Shown: positions 48,418-59,055, numbered from the stretch's first letter. The stretch: DNA of 64,000 bases from Yponomeuta sedellus (GCA_934045075.1 OW203744.1:3807501-3871500); one strand, 5' to 3'. Numbers and translations are program-made. The notes: generated by a model from the letters alone, not told the origin.

Positions 48418-50120
48418 TAAATTAAAGTACTTCTTTATTTCCAAATGAGTGTCTCGATAAATGTAACCTTTGCAGAATACAATTACAAATAGACAAGCTT
48501 ACATTGTTAGCTACGGCTAAACATGTTATTTAATTTAAAACGAGGAAGCCTCGGTTAAACTTAGACAAGGTTGCTCTGGCGCAAGTACCGTGTAACTAAT
48601 TTAAAAACGTCCCTTATACTTTTTGTTTCCAAATAAGTGACTCGATAAATGTAACCTTTGCGGAATACAATTACAAATAGACAATCTTACGTTGTTAGCT
48701 ACGGCTAAGTATGTTATTTAATTTAAAACGAGCAAGCCTCGGTTAAACTTAGACAAGGTAGCTTTGATGCAAGTACCGTGTAACTAATTAAAAAACGTCC
48801 CTTGTACTTTTTTGTTTCCAAATAAGTGGCTCGATAAATGTAACCTTTGCGGAATACAATTAAAAATAGACAAGCTTGCATTGTTAACTACGGCTAAGCA
48901 TGTTATTTAATTTAAAACGAGGAAGCCTCAGTTAAACTTAGACAAGGTTGCTCTGATGCAAGTACCGTGTAACTAATTTAAAAACGTCCCTTGTACTTTT
49001 TTGTTTCCAAATGAGTGGCTCGATAAATGTAACCTTTGCGGAATACAATTACAAATAGACAATCTTACGTTGTTAGCTACGGCTAAGTATGTTATTTAAT
49101 TTAAAACGAGCAAGTCTCGGTTAAACTTAGACAAGGTTGCTCTGATGCAAGTACCGTGTAACTAATTTAAAAACGTCCCTTGTACTTTTTTGTTTCCAAA
49201 TGAGTGGCTCGATAAATGTAAACTTGGCCGAATTCAATTAAAATAGACAAGTTTACACTTTTAGCTACGGCTAAGCATGTTATTTAATTTTAAACGAATA
49301 AGCCTCTGTTAAACTTCGACAAGATTGTTGTAATGCAAATACCCTGTGAATTATTAAAAAACGTCCCTTGCACTTTTTTATTTTCAAATGAGAGGCTCGA
49401 TGAATGTAAACTTTGTCAAATTCATTTAAAATAGACAAAATTACACTGTTGGCTACAGCAAAGCATGATATTTAATTTTAAACGATTAACTCTTGGCTAA
49501 ACTCAGATAATTTTATGTGGTGCAAATACCGTGTAACTTATTTTAAAACGTCCCTTGTACTTTTTTATTTCCAAATAAGAGGCTTGATGGTTGTAAACTA
49601 TGTCGAATTCAATTAAAATAGACAAACTTATACTGTTAGCTACGGCTAAGCATGATATTTAATTTTAAACGATTAACTCTTGGCTAAACTCAGGTAAGTT
49701 TATGTGATGCAAATTACCGTTAACTTATTTAAAAACGTCCCTTGTACTTGTTTATGTCCAAATAAGTGGCTCGACGAATGTAAACTTGTAAACTTTGCCG
49801 AATTAAATTTAAAATAAACAAGTAAACACTGTTAGCTACGGCTAAGTAAGTTATTTAATTTTAAACGAATAACACTCGGTTAAACTTAAATAAGTAGCTA
49901 TGTTGCAAATTACCGTGTGACTTATTTGAAATTTCTCTTGCACTTGTTTATTTCCAAACAAGTGTCTCGGTAAATGTAAACATTGCCGAGTCCAATTAAA
50001 ATAGACAAACTTACACTGTTAGCTACAGCTGAGTATGTCATTCAATTTTATATAAACCATTTAGCTAAAGTTAGATAAGTTGCAATGCTGAAAATTACCG
50101 TGTAATTTCTAAAAACATAA
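48418..50120 (+). repeat. tandem array, about 188 bp x 9
   Basis: The unit landmark ACGTCCCTT occurs at 48607, 48795, 48984, 49173, 49362, 49548 and 49735, with a degraded one near 49930 and a partial first unit from 48418. Each unit has CTCGATAAATGTAACCTTTG, TAGCTACGGCTAAG and CAAGTACCGTGTAACTAA. Units 1-5 are nearly identical; units from 49190 on drift steadily to the right. Confidence 0.93.
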
Positions 50121-50727
50121 ACTTGTTACAAAGCTGTCGTTACAGAAGCGCTCGGTAGTTTATAACTGAGAGCGTTTACAATTTTTAAGATTGGAACTTA
50201 TTTAAATAACTTGAAATATTCTCGGTGTCACACAGCAAAGACTTTATGCCTATCACAATAAGAATTATAATTCACTTAAGACTTGTCAAGATTCTTCTTT
50301 CTTGGCGGGCACGCACTGATTGGCTGGTTAGCGTAGCGAGCTGACGAGTCGAGTGTTGCCACTATATAATTTGTCATGATGATTTTTGTAGCTTTTGGCC
50401 CCTCTTCGTAACTTGTCTAAATTATTATTGCAACTAATAGCTGATTGCATAATTTTCTTTAAATTCTAGCCTTTGATGAAGTGAAGTAATAAATAGTCGA
50501 CTATCAGCCGACTTAAAAAATGAGGATTCCAATTCGACTCGTGTGAATGTTCTATGTGGGCTTATTGAACGATGGAGTAAAGCATGCGATGTTCTTAGAG
50601 TCTTCTAGAATAATCCAGCGTTTGTATGTGTAACTTTTCTTACTTCTTGATGCGTCATTTTATTTATCTCTTTCTGACCCACGGGAGAGAAGAATCAGGA
50701 ACCTTTGAGTGTAATTGATGGGTTTTA
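50121..50727. other. unique inner region of the 6.4-kb element
   Basis: No frame. GGCGGGCACGCACTGATTGG then TAGCGTAGCGAGCTGACGAG is a GC-rich patch near 50305. Nothing recognised. Confidence 0.4.
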
Positions 50728-51115
50728 CAGAAAACCAGCTTTTGCCCGCGACAGTTTTTGCATAGAAAAATTCTTATATTTTATAAAAAAAACATACTTT
50801 TCTGATCTTTTAATAGTTACTCTGCTATTTGAAGACGGGAGAGAAACACAACAAATAAAAAACCATCAAAATCGGTCCAGTCGTTCTCGAGTTTTTGTGT
50901 TCGAACAAATGCGACTTTATTTTAAGACTAGCTTTTACTCGCGACTTTATCCGCGTGGTCTACAGAATTTTTTTTTCGCGACATTTTCAGATAATTTGAT
51001 AGTTATTCTGCTATTCGGGACGGAGACAAATGCAAGAAATTAAAAACAATGAAAATCGATCCAGCCGTTCTCGATTTACAAGTTTTAGAACAAGACTTTG
51101 TTTTATATATTAACG
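50728..51115 (+). repeat. two tandem copies of an E-like repeat
   Basis: Copy 1 opens AGCTTTTGCCCGCGACAG, copy 2 AGCTTTTACTCGCGACTTTA at 50929. Both carry ATAGTTA(C/T)TCTGCTATT and AAAATCG(G/A)TCCAG(T/C)CGTTCTCGA and end in TTTATTTTA- or TTTTATATATTA-like tails. Length and plan parallel repeat E at 6498-6858. Confidence 0.72.
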
Positions 51116-51719
51116 TAAAATTTTATTAGTTTCCTCTTGATATTTGTACCTTTCCTAGTGCTATGTTATGAAAATAGGTCACACCATCTTTATTTCGTAT
51201 CGTTAAGGTCTTATTTTGGCACTTTATTGTAGCACATTTTGGCAGCTTTGTAGTCATCAAACGTAGGTATAATGATGGAATTGTGCTTAGACTGGATTGA
51301 AGCTCAATTTTGCGGTTACGTTTTTTGAACGCCTATGAGTTGCTTATTTGTATTGTAAGCAATGTAAAGACATTGTGTTCATATATGTACACTTTATGGA
51401 GTCTGTAAAAATGTAAACACTTAAGTAAAAAAAATATTTCTGTTTCCTGTTTTTATTATCCGGGCTGAGTTATGAGAAATCTGGAAGTTTTGGGTTAATT
51501 TTCCTGTGAGTATAATAATCAAAAATACAATTATATTGTTTAAATCCAAATGTAACTTTTAAACCTGCCTTGCGTAACTTTTGCCGGACAGGTATTGGCA
51601 ACACTGCGACACGAGGAACAAACGAACGACCGGCCGGTCATTTTCTTCACAATTTTCTTTCAACATTTTTACCATTACTCAAGTTGAGGATTATTTTAAA
51701 GCTAATCTGTCTTCTTTAG
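51116..51719. other. unassigned
   Basis: No gene. ACGACCGGCCGGTC (51628) is a palindromic patch. Confidence 0.4.
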
Positions 51720-52442
51720 ATTAAGTGTGTGTGTGAGGCGGCTCATCCATCGATCCAACGACGAGGAATTAAAAAATCTTCTGACGGCATGGGATTTGAA
51801 AGAGAACATTGAAGTTTTCAAAGGCAAGTAGACAAACCAAAACATATTTTCTTTCACGTTGTTTGTTATAAATTTACTGTTTGTACACTTAGCGACACGA
51901 CGCGCTACCCCATCGTAGCTGGTATGGGTAGGAGTATCAGACAAAAAGGGGTATCTATATAGGGTAACAGGGACGTCTTGTCTTGGTAACTATATAGGGA
52001 AAATCAATTACCACATGGCTCTATAGACTGGCTTACACTCACTTGCAATAAACTACGAATAATTCTAATTTTCTCCACTAAGACCCTCACTGATGTGGCA
52101 AAGTGGAAACCTAAAATCTCAGTGGAATCTGCCTCACTGAAACTCGATGTAGTGGGGCAGATTCCACTAGTCTTAAGTCTCGGTGGCTTTCGCCCCACCT
52201 GGATGTTTATTATTAATAAATCTCCTTTGAGGAGATACTTTTTTCGATATTTCGCATTTGGCCCTATAGTAATTTGTGCTCAGTTTCAGTATAGTAACCT
52301 TCATGAATATAGCACGATTGCATGTACATACGTTCCTACTTTACTACAACTTATAATTTTTTGTTTTAGGCTTGCGGTTGCTGATAACCAGTACTCTAGA
52401 AGGGAAAAGCCTATAAAATCAGGATGAAAGTATTTCAATAAA
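51720..52442 (+). other. possible small spliced transcript inside the 6.4-kb element
   Basis: 51720-51823 follows a good acceptor (CTGTCTTCTTTAG) and is open, reading SNDEELKNLLTAWDLKENI and EVFKG. It ends at AG|GCAAGT, the consensus of GC-AG introns, or alternatively at GCAA|GTAGAC. A second strong acceptor, AATTTTTTGTTTTAG, ends at 52369. From there a short frame closes (TAA or TGA by donor used), and AATAAA lies at 52437-52442. No start codon exon was found. The peptide is only faintly like the first helix of a SAM domain. It may be a captured host exon or chance. Confidence 0.25.
52121..52168. repeat. hairpin, 18-bp stem, 12-nt loop
   Basis: AGTGGAATCTGCCTCACT against AGTGGGGCAGATTCCACT, one mismatch. 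Lies in the putative intron of the candidate transcript. Confidence 0.8.
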
Positions 52443-53440
52443 TAATGCGGCACGTCTGATTTATTAAGAATTATTGCAACGTGTATACTACGACAAAACC
52501 CTGAAGACTGCGCCGATTTAAGTAGCTCGGGTTATACCATCGCAATGGTTGGTTACTAGACTACCGATAGTGTGAAAGAACTATCATTACCGGACTAATA
52601 TCTATTGAACAACTACGCATTACAGAGACTCACCCACCAGGTAATTTTCTTCGAAAATGTAATTCCACTCATGCCGGGACACGAACCCGTGACCTCTGGC
52701 TGTTCGCTCCAGAGGTTGCGGGTTCGAGTCCCGGCATGGGTAGTGTGTAGCTTCTAAATAGGTTTTTAAAATACAATGATAAGTGAAACATATTTGATGT
52801 AAGTTTTTTTACGAAATAGGCACAGTCCTATTTCCAATAGGGTTAAGGAAATTAACGCATTTTAATTCTCGGTGGCCTTTTGCGAATAAGACATCTCGGT
52901 CACTTAACTGTTTGTGCCTTTAACTTGCTTGTGTAGACTGACTGACATCTGAATTTGTTAATAATGCAGATTTCAATTGTATACAAGATCGTTCCGTATT
53001 TTACATTATTTTATGTCCAGAACGTACAAAGCAAAAAAATTTTACAAGTTAAACAATACAGAGATTGGAGGTTTGTTATTTTTGTATTAACTTTTTCACG
53101 ATTTTGTCATCGTACAGACCCAGCTTAAGTTAATTTATGTTTCTATAGATCTCTCTTTATTAGCAAATAAATTTTACTTGTTCCATTGACACAGTCTTTT
53201 CTTTCATGTCTTTCAAGTTTTGTCTATTCGGTACATAATTGGTTTAGGCGCAGAAAGTTAATTTTATAAAATTGGTGTAATTTTGTGATGTTTTCAGAAA
53301 GATCTCTTGTGTAACTTAAATTATTTATCTCCCCCTCTCTCTCTCTCTCTAACTAGGCGTTTAGAGAAAGGGTATGCCACTTTTTGCGCCTAACCACGGT
53401 TCACGATAAACAATCTTTTTAGTTTTTCAATTCTAGGCAT
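52443..53440. other. unique inner region with one nested palindrome
   Basis: Apart from the tRNA-like hairpin at 52667 and (CT)n at 53331, nothing is recognised. ATTGAACAACTACGCATTAC at 52600 recurs at 36905. Confidence 0.4.
52667..52760. mobile_element. collapsed tRNA fold-back element, hairpin
   Basis: CATGCCGGGACACGAACCCG then TGACCTCTGG is inverted after 9 nt as CCAGAGGTTGCGGGTTCGAG then TCCCGGCATGGG. Two opposed T-arm halves with everything between deleted; the right end GCTTCTAAATAGGTTTTT follows. Confidence 0.8.
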
Positions 53441-54430
53441 ATACATTTTTTATTCACTTAGGTTAACCACAATGTTGAAAATTACCAAGTTATTCGGTAT
53501 TGTAAATCTGTTCATTGGATAGCTGCGACCTATCAAATTTGTAATAGTAGCCAATTCAAATTGGTATACTTAACCAATAACCATGCAACATGTATTTCAG
53601 CTGTGGTCACCGAACTAACCCTCTTAAAAAGTTGCATGGTTATAGGTTAAATATGCCGATTTTAATTGGCTAATATTACAAGGCTGAGGTTTTGTAGCTA
53701 CCCGATTAACATGTTTGACAGCACTGAGTAACTTGGTAACTTTCAACAAAGTATTTTAGCTGTGGTCACCCAATCAACCCGCTTAAAGAATAGCATGGAT
53801 ATTGGTTAAATAAACTGAATTAAGTTAGCTAATTTTACAAAGCTAATGGGTTGTAGGCACCCGATGAACACGTTTGACAGCACCGAATAACTTGGTAACC
53901 TTCTACAAAGTATTTTAGCTGTGGTCACCCAATCAACCCGCTTAAAAGAGTAGCATGGATTTGGTTAAGAATACCGAATTGAATTTGCTAATACTACAAA
54001 GCTAATGGGTTGTAGCTAACAGATGAAGATGTTTGACAGCACCGAACATCTTGGTTACTTTTAACAAAGTATTATAGCTATGGTCACTCAATCAACCCTC
54101 TTAAAGAGTAGCATGGTTATTGGTTAAATATACCGAGTTGAATTAGCTAATATTACAGCGCTGATGGATTGTAGCACCCAATGAACACGATAGATAGTAC
54201 CGAATAACTTGGTTATTTTCAACAAAGTATTTAAGCTGTGTTCACCCAATTAACCTGCTTAAGCGATAACACCATTGCTTAGGTATACCGATTTTAATTG
54301 GCTAATATTACAAAGCATGAGGGTAGTAGTTACCCAATTAATACAAAACAGTACCAACCACTTGGCATGGTTTACCAAGCAACTAGGTTGTATCTGCCGA
54401 GTTAGTTAGCTGAATACAACAACTCGCCTT
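53440..54430 (+). repeat. tandem array, about 159 bp x 5-6
   Basis: The landmark GCTGTGGTCAC occurs at 53600, 53759, 53919, 54077 (GCTATGG) and 54233. Units share CAATCAACCCGCTTAAAG, TAGCATGG, AAAGCTAATGGGTTGTAG, GTTTGACAGCACCGAATAAC. The two middle units are the most alike; both edges decay. Confidence 0.9.
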
Positions 54431-54664
54431 ATTAATGATCACAATGAGGTTTGCTAAATTTACTGATTTATAAACTTTGCGTGACCTATTTTTTAACATA
54501 CTTACTGGGTTAATGTTACCAACGTATATCAACAAAGTTCAATGGTTTAATTTTAGCGACAGTGTTTGCAGGCTCCCTCAGAACCAACTCACTCGGTTGT
54601 AAATACACAATACTTATTTACTTTTAGCCGTTCATTTTTTTCCGTGTAACAATCTAAGTACAAA

Positions 54665-54900
54665 ATAATAAAAAAACCTATTTAGAGGCTAAAAATTCCA
54701 CCCATACCGGGATTCGAACCCGCGACCTCTGGCTATCAGTGCCAGCGCTCTCGCAACTGAGCTAATGGGCGACTCACCGGCATCAGTGAAATTTCGAACC
54801 TCCTACAACATTCTCTGTATTACGTACAGGCAGTATAACAGTAATAGGTTTTTACAATTGTCCTTAGCATGGTTTAGTGTATTAAAAATAATATAATACA
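54665..54900 (-). mobile_element. tRNA fold-back family, TIR form
   Basis: AAAAACCTATTTAGAGGC, reversed module (GGGATTCGAACCCGCGACC, CAACTGAGCTAATGGGCG), TGTATTACGTACAGGCAG, then a plus-oriented right end AATAGGTTTTTACAATTGTCC. Starts 17 bp after the right end of the 6.4-kb element. Confidence 0.78.
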
Positions 54901-54971
54901 AAATAATAATTTAGTATAAGCTAGAATGACTCCTAAAATATACACTCACATTAAGCTACATAGACCAACTA

Positions 54972-55227
54972 CAGTTTATTTATTCTTTCTTGTCCAATTT
55001 AGTAAACAAGATTATATCCTTAAAATTGAGATTAGATGCCTAAACTAGACATTTTCTCGTAAATTTATGAACTATCATGAACTATGTTTATAAAATTGGC
55101 AGCGTGTTATCTAAAAGAGTGTCCAGGTTACTTCATTTATGGAAATATGGCAGTTTTGGACTAAAACGTCACGGTTTAAGGGTAGAATTTTGTTTACTAA
55201 ATTGGACAAGTAAGAATAAATAGACTG
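54972..55227. mobile_element. Tc1/mariner-type MITE, copy 2
   Basis: Same element as 5330-5576 with a 10-bp internal repeat of ATCATGAACT. The left TA is kept; the right TA has become CA. Confidence 0.87.
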
Positions 55228-56160
55228 CAAATAAGGTAGTCCTCACTTTTAGGATATAATATGTAAGAGTGTTGCTGCTGCGGCTATTAATCTAAATCAC
55301 CACTATCACAGTGCGATATGGCCAGCTTCCATCATAAAAATAAGTTCTTTTTTTTTCACAGTTACTACGACGCGAGGGCAATGGCCCCGCTTTTCCAGCA
55401 CACGAAAACCTAAATAAAACATAAACATAAAAACATAAAATATTTTATTTAAAAAACCACTTTACACAAAGTTACAAAGGGTATGAGAAGGTTAAAAATT
55501 AATTGGTTTATGTTAAGGATAAAACAACAATGTTTACCGGCGACCCCCACACTAGAAGATAGTCTGTAGTGGGGGACTGGTCAAGTGGGTTGGACATTTT
55601 AACATTAAGCGACGGTTAGGAAACAGATTAATATTACAATATTAAGGTTGCAAAAATTAAGGTTAGAATAAATATTTCCTAATCTAGTAAAGCTATTGAC
55701 ATGATAGTTTATTTTTGTTTATTTAATCCAGTATTAAATTACTAACAATATGAGTCGTAAAACATACCCTCTTCATACAATTTTTTTGCATGATTCAGTG
55801 AAAACTGAAAATTTACAAAAGAAAATATTACAAAACGTAGAATTTACGGCTGTTGTCATGGTTTTTTATTTAATTTTTATTCTTTTAACCATACACGAAG
55901 TAATTCTCTTTCGATAAAGATATTAATCATTGGAATCGGACCCGTTGTTAGCCTGTCAGTATTTATCAAAGTTTTTTTAAAAGAAGTGGCGCCCTCTCTC
56001 TTCCTAGGGGGTGAAACTTGTGTTCGAAATCGCTTATTTTTGTCGTCTACTATTGCTGTGCAAAACGGCTTACTTCCATCACAAAATGCAGCAATTTTGT
56101 AAAAAGTGCCGTAGCTGCTAGGACTATTTGAAGGGCTGTATAGTAGTTAAATTCGGGGTA
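55228..56160. other. unassigned
   Basis: No gene. GCGACCCCCACACTAGAAG then AGTCTGTAGTGGGGGAC (55541-55580) folds weakly. An AT-rich run with AACATAAAAT at 55425 may be a reversed LINE tail. Confidence 0.4.
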
Positions 56161-56173
56161 GCCCCTCTGTCGT

Positions 56174-56293
56174 CAGGCTATGCTAGTCCACTGCTGGACA
56201 TAGCCCTCCCCTAAAGAGCGCCACGTTGTGCTATCATAGGGGGTAATGCCTATAATCCCCACGCTGGGCATGCGGGTTGGGAATCGCAGTTCG
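56174..56293 (-). mobile_element. 120-bp RTE-like LINE tail with exact 13-bp TSD
   Basis: GCCCCTCTGTCGT at 56161-56173 and again at 56294-56306. The insert, read in reverse, has CCGCATGCCCAGCGTGGGG, TATAGGCATTACCCCC and CCAGCAGTGGACTAGCATAG. Confidence 0.88.
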
Positions 56294-56611
56294 GCCCCTC
56301 TGTCGTTTTATGTAATACTTGTCTCACTGTTCCTAAATATGGACTAAAATACTAAGTACAGTTTTGAACTAGGGCTTTCGAAAGCAATAAGCGCACATTG
56401 TTTCACATACTAGATAATAATACCTACACTGTTTAGTCCCAACAGTAAATGTTTACAGAAATTAATAAACAAATACTGTATAAACACGCTGATATTCCTC
56501 CATTCCCAACACTGTTATGACATTGTGTAAACATAATCATACCGAAGACGTGGGCGATCCGCTAGCAAATAGAATTATTACCATTTATTGAGCGGCCCGT
56601 CTATTCGGCTG

Positions 56612-56680
56612 CTTTGTTGGTCTAACGGTAACTCTCTTGCTTACCAACACAAGGGTTGTGGGTTGGATGCTGCTGGTACT
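56612..56680 (+). repeat. tRNA-like SINE head fragment
   Basis: TTTGTTGGTCTAACGGTAAC is A-box-like, AGGGTTGTGGGTTGGATGC a decayed B box. An RTE-like tail is joined directly. Confidence 0.45.
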
Positions 56681-56681
56681 T

Positions 56682-56838
56682 CTTCTTCTTCAGGCTATAT
56701 TATGTAGTCCACTGCTGGACATAGCCCTCCCCTAGTGAGCGCCATAGCGCCGAGTCTTCAGCTTGCCGCATCCAGCATCTGCCTGCAGTTTTTCGCAGAT
56801 CGTCATTCCACCTGGTCAGAAGGCGTCCTACACTACTA
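56682..56838 (-). mobile_element. RTE-like LINE tail
   Basis: CTTCTTCTTCAGGCTATATT to TTCCACCTGGTCAGAAGGCG. Nearly the same as the first half of 44728-45022, including the shared TATGTAG insertion, so the two are sister copies. Confidence 0.82.
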
Positions 56839-56984
56839 TCTGGTATTTAGATTTATAAAAATATCGTTATATTAAGCGGGTCTAATTGCGATTATGTATT
56901 AGGTAAAACGTAAATCCCGACGTTTTGGCAGCATTGCAGTTATGGTTGTCACGAGTAGATTGAAGTGACGAGTGAATCGAGTTT

Positions 56985-57250
56985 ATACTCCAGTTAAGCA
57001 ACAACAGGCGCGGTCAGATACAGGATGGGTAACCGTCCGGTAACTACTGTTACTGGCATTTTTCCGAGCGCGTGCTGCGCAAGGCACATTAAGCCGTTGG
57101 TTCGGCTGACATATAATGACAGTCGTTAAGTCATGTCAGAAGCCTTATGGGCGGCTTGATAACATCTGACAGTAAGGCCTGCGGCCGCGGCAGATTAGGC
57201 CATACTCCACGGGGGTCAAGTCCAGGTTGGTGGAGGATTGTAAGACAGTA
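56985..57250 (+). mobile_element. 5S-SINE with inverted 3' part
   Basis: Plus-oriented head and body (56990-57180) end at AGTAAGGCCTGCGG. From 57190 the remaining body follows in reverse (TTAGGCCATACTCCACGGG ... GGAGGATTGTAAGACAGT). The joint is CGGCCGCGG. Confidence 0.78.
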
Positions 57251-57970
57251 AAAAGTGAAGCGACAGTCAAAGTCTGTATTCTAAACGAAAAAATACATTG
57301 AATTCGAATGAGGAATCAAGTGCTTTATGACTCTGTCGAGTTATCTTATCTTATTTTTATGCGACAAATGTCTAAGCCTTCGAATATTTTGCGTCTACGC
57401 TTTCAATTCGCATAGGCGAGAATAGCCTCCATGGTCCCTGTCTACCCCTCCAGGATACGGTCGTGAGTATAAGCACGCGCCCCTCCGGGATACAGTCGCG
57501 TAATAAAACAGTCGGGTAATAATACAAAATTCAAATTACGAATGGGATATTCGAGAATAATCGTACGACGACCCAATTCAAATCGAATATATTACTCCGG
57601 GCCGGTAATCCTCTAGTCTTAATACCAATGGCTGTGCTTACACTGGCGGGCTTTCCCACGCGATATACGTCATTTTTCTTGCTCCTTGTCTTTAGGAAGT
57701 AACACAGCCCAAGTTGAAAAACGGTTTTGACATTTGAATTCCATTGGACGCAGATTTTAAGCGCGAAACGCTCAACCAATAAGATAAAAGCAAACTAATC
57801 CGTGGCTTTCGTTAAACATTAAAGCGTATTTATTTAAAATTAATATTCATATAGTATTGTATATCTACATTTAAGTAGGTATTTAAGACGGCATTTTTAC
57901 TTTTATATTGATATATACCGTTCATAATATTACATTCTTCAAATGCACCACAACACGCACCCCGTATAAT
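57251..57970. other. unassigned
   Basis: No gene. TCCCTGTCTACCCCTCCAG and GGATACGGTCGTGAG then CTCCGGGATACAGTCGCG show a short duplicated LINE K-tail-like phrase near 57435-57500. An 82-codon minus frame at 57531-57779 is not recognised. Confidence 0.4.
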
Positions 57971-57974
57971 TATA

Positions 57975-58080
57975 ATTATCCGTTACCTCAGGCACTGACT
58001 TAAAATCAGCGCTGGGGGCTCACTCCCTCCCCACAACGCTGAGTCAGCTGCCTTTTGTGGCAATTTAAGTCGTTGTTAGA
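57975..58080 (+). mobile_element. LINE 3' end fragment
   Basis: ACTGACTTAAAATCAGCGCT, GGGGGCTCACTCCCTCCCC, CAACGCTGAGTCAGCTGCC. Opposite orientation to 32250-32475. Confidence 0.5.
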
Positions 58081-58224
58081 TAGAAAATGCTTAAAACCAT
58101 ATGTTTTCAATAGGATAGGCATTATTCTACATTTTAGACATTGTATTCGTATCCTAGTTTGGGCCCAGGACAATTGATTGTGCTGTATGGAAAATATTTA
58201 TTTTATGTATTTTTTAATGGCGAA

Positions 58225-58345
58225 GAAAATGACGTCACGTAGACGCGAGCGCGCTGGAAAGACTGTAGTGTGAACCGAGCCAATAGACACCAAAGTGTCA
58301 TGCAGTTGTATGTCGTCGAATGAACGTTAATTTGCATTAGCGCCT
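58225..58345 (+). promoter_or_regulatory. CRE and CCAAT cluster, tentative
   Basis: TGACGTCA at 58230-58237, then ACGCGAGCGCGCTGG, GAGCCAATAG, and CACCAAAGTGTCATG. Spacing resembles a small promoter, but no downstream frame or initiator stands out. Confidence 0.2.
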
Positions 58346-58860
58346 CTGGCTATTTGGCCCGACTCCAGTTCAAGAAAAACAGTTAAAATCACTTAAGCCT
58401 GTCATAATACGATGAGAAATGAGCCCTGAGCTCCTTAAAATAAGACCCCATTTCGTTGCGTTATCCAGATAAAGATGACAAATATTGTTCTCTGAAAGCT
58501 TTAAGGTAATTTGAACCTTATCGCCCTAGGGGTAAGGTGTTTTATTTTCGTGTGAAAATGCGGTTGAGGAAATGGAGTGAAAATAATCATATCAGTTTGT
58601 TCGAGTTTGTACAGTTGAAGGCAATGATAATGGCTCTCTATCGAAACTTTTAGTTCGTTTTGTGTCGGGATTCAAATGCCATAATATACTCGTACTGAGA
58701 CTTTCGGGACCAGTTTCTGCATTAAATTTCGCTAAGTAAATAGTTAATTGTAGTGCTTTCTCTTCGCATTTCTCACTAAAGAGCGTGACAGAACGTCATT
58801 CAAGTATTCACTTAGTGAAATTCTCGATTGAGAAACCGGCCCATAGACCCTTTAATTTGG
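58346..58860. other. unassigned
   Basis: No gene. TTCTCACTAAAGAGCGTGAC then AGAACGTCATTCAAGTATT (58770) echoes AATTTCTCAACAATGAGCGT and ACAGAACGTTAATTAAGTAT at 36665, so a dispersed repeat is present. Confidence 0.4.
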
Positions 58861-58869
58861 ATGTTATAG

Positions 58870-59040
58870 ACACGTCGGTTCACCGGTATGGTAAACAGAC
58901 GTGCCTATAACAGAGGTCATGGGCTCAATTCTTACCGGGGGCGGCCCCCGTTACATTTGTACCAGTGACCATAGTTCATAGCATAGGATATCCTGCATTA
59001 GGACCAGGACACGCGTGATTGTGTTGTGTGGAAGTTATTA
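58870..59040 (+). repeat. decayed tRNA-type SINE
   Basis: CGTCGGTTCACCGGTATGG, AGGTCATGGGCTCAATTC (B box-like), CCGGGGGCGGCCCCCGTTAC (hairpin), TACCAGTGACCATAG, GACCAGGACACGCGTGATTG. Matches no intact copy here. Confidence 0.4.
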
Positions 59041-59055
59041 TTATTGTTTTTTCGA

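Larger units (their letters stand above)
48270..54648. mobile_element. 6.4-kb element with 15-bp TIRs and satellite array near each end
   Basis: TACACGGAAAAAAAT at 48270-48284 is exactly inverted at 54634-54648. TA is the outermost dinucleotide on both sides and could be the target duplication. Inside, in order: a 145-bp unique segment, the 188-bp array (48418-50120), a unique region with nested repeats (50120-53440), the 159-bp array (53440-54430), and a unique 200-bp segment. The two arrays are unrelated in sequence. No transposase frame remains, so it would be non-autonomous. The class is not recognised. Confidence 0.65.

Noticed and set aside
50705..51043. 112-codon open frame in the 6.4-kb element as its transposase
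   Set aside because: It is translated from two tandem E-like repeats and lacks any catalytic pattern.
48270..54648. Long terminal repeat retrotransposon
   Set aside because: The end arrays are unrelated to each other, ends are inverted and not direct, and there is no primer binding site, gag or pol.
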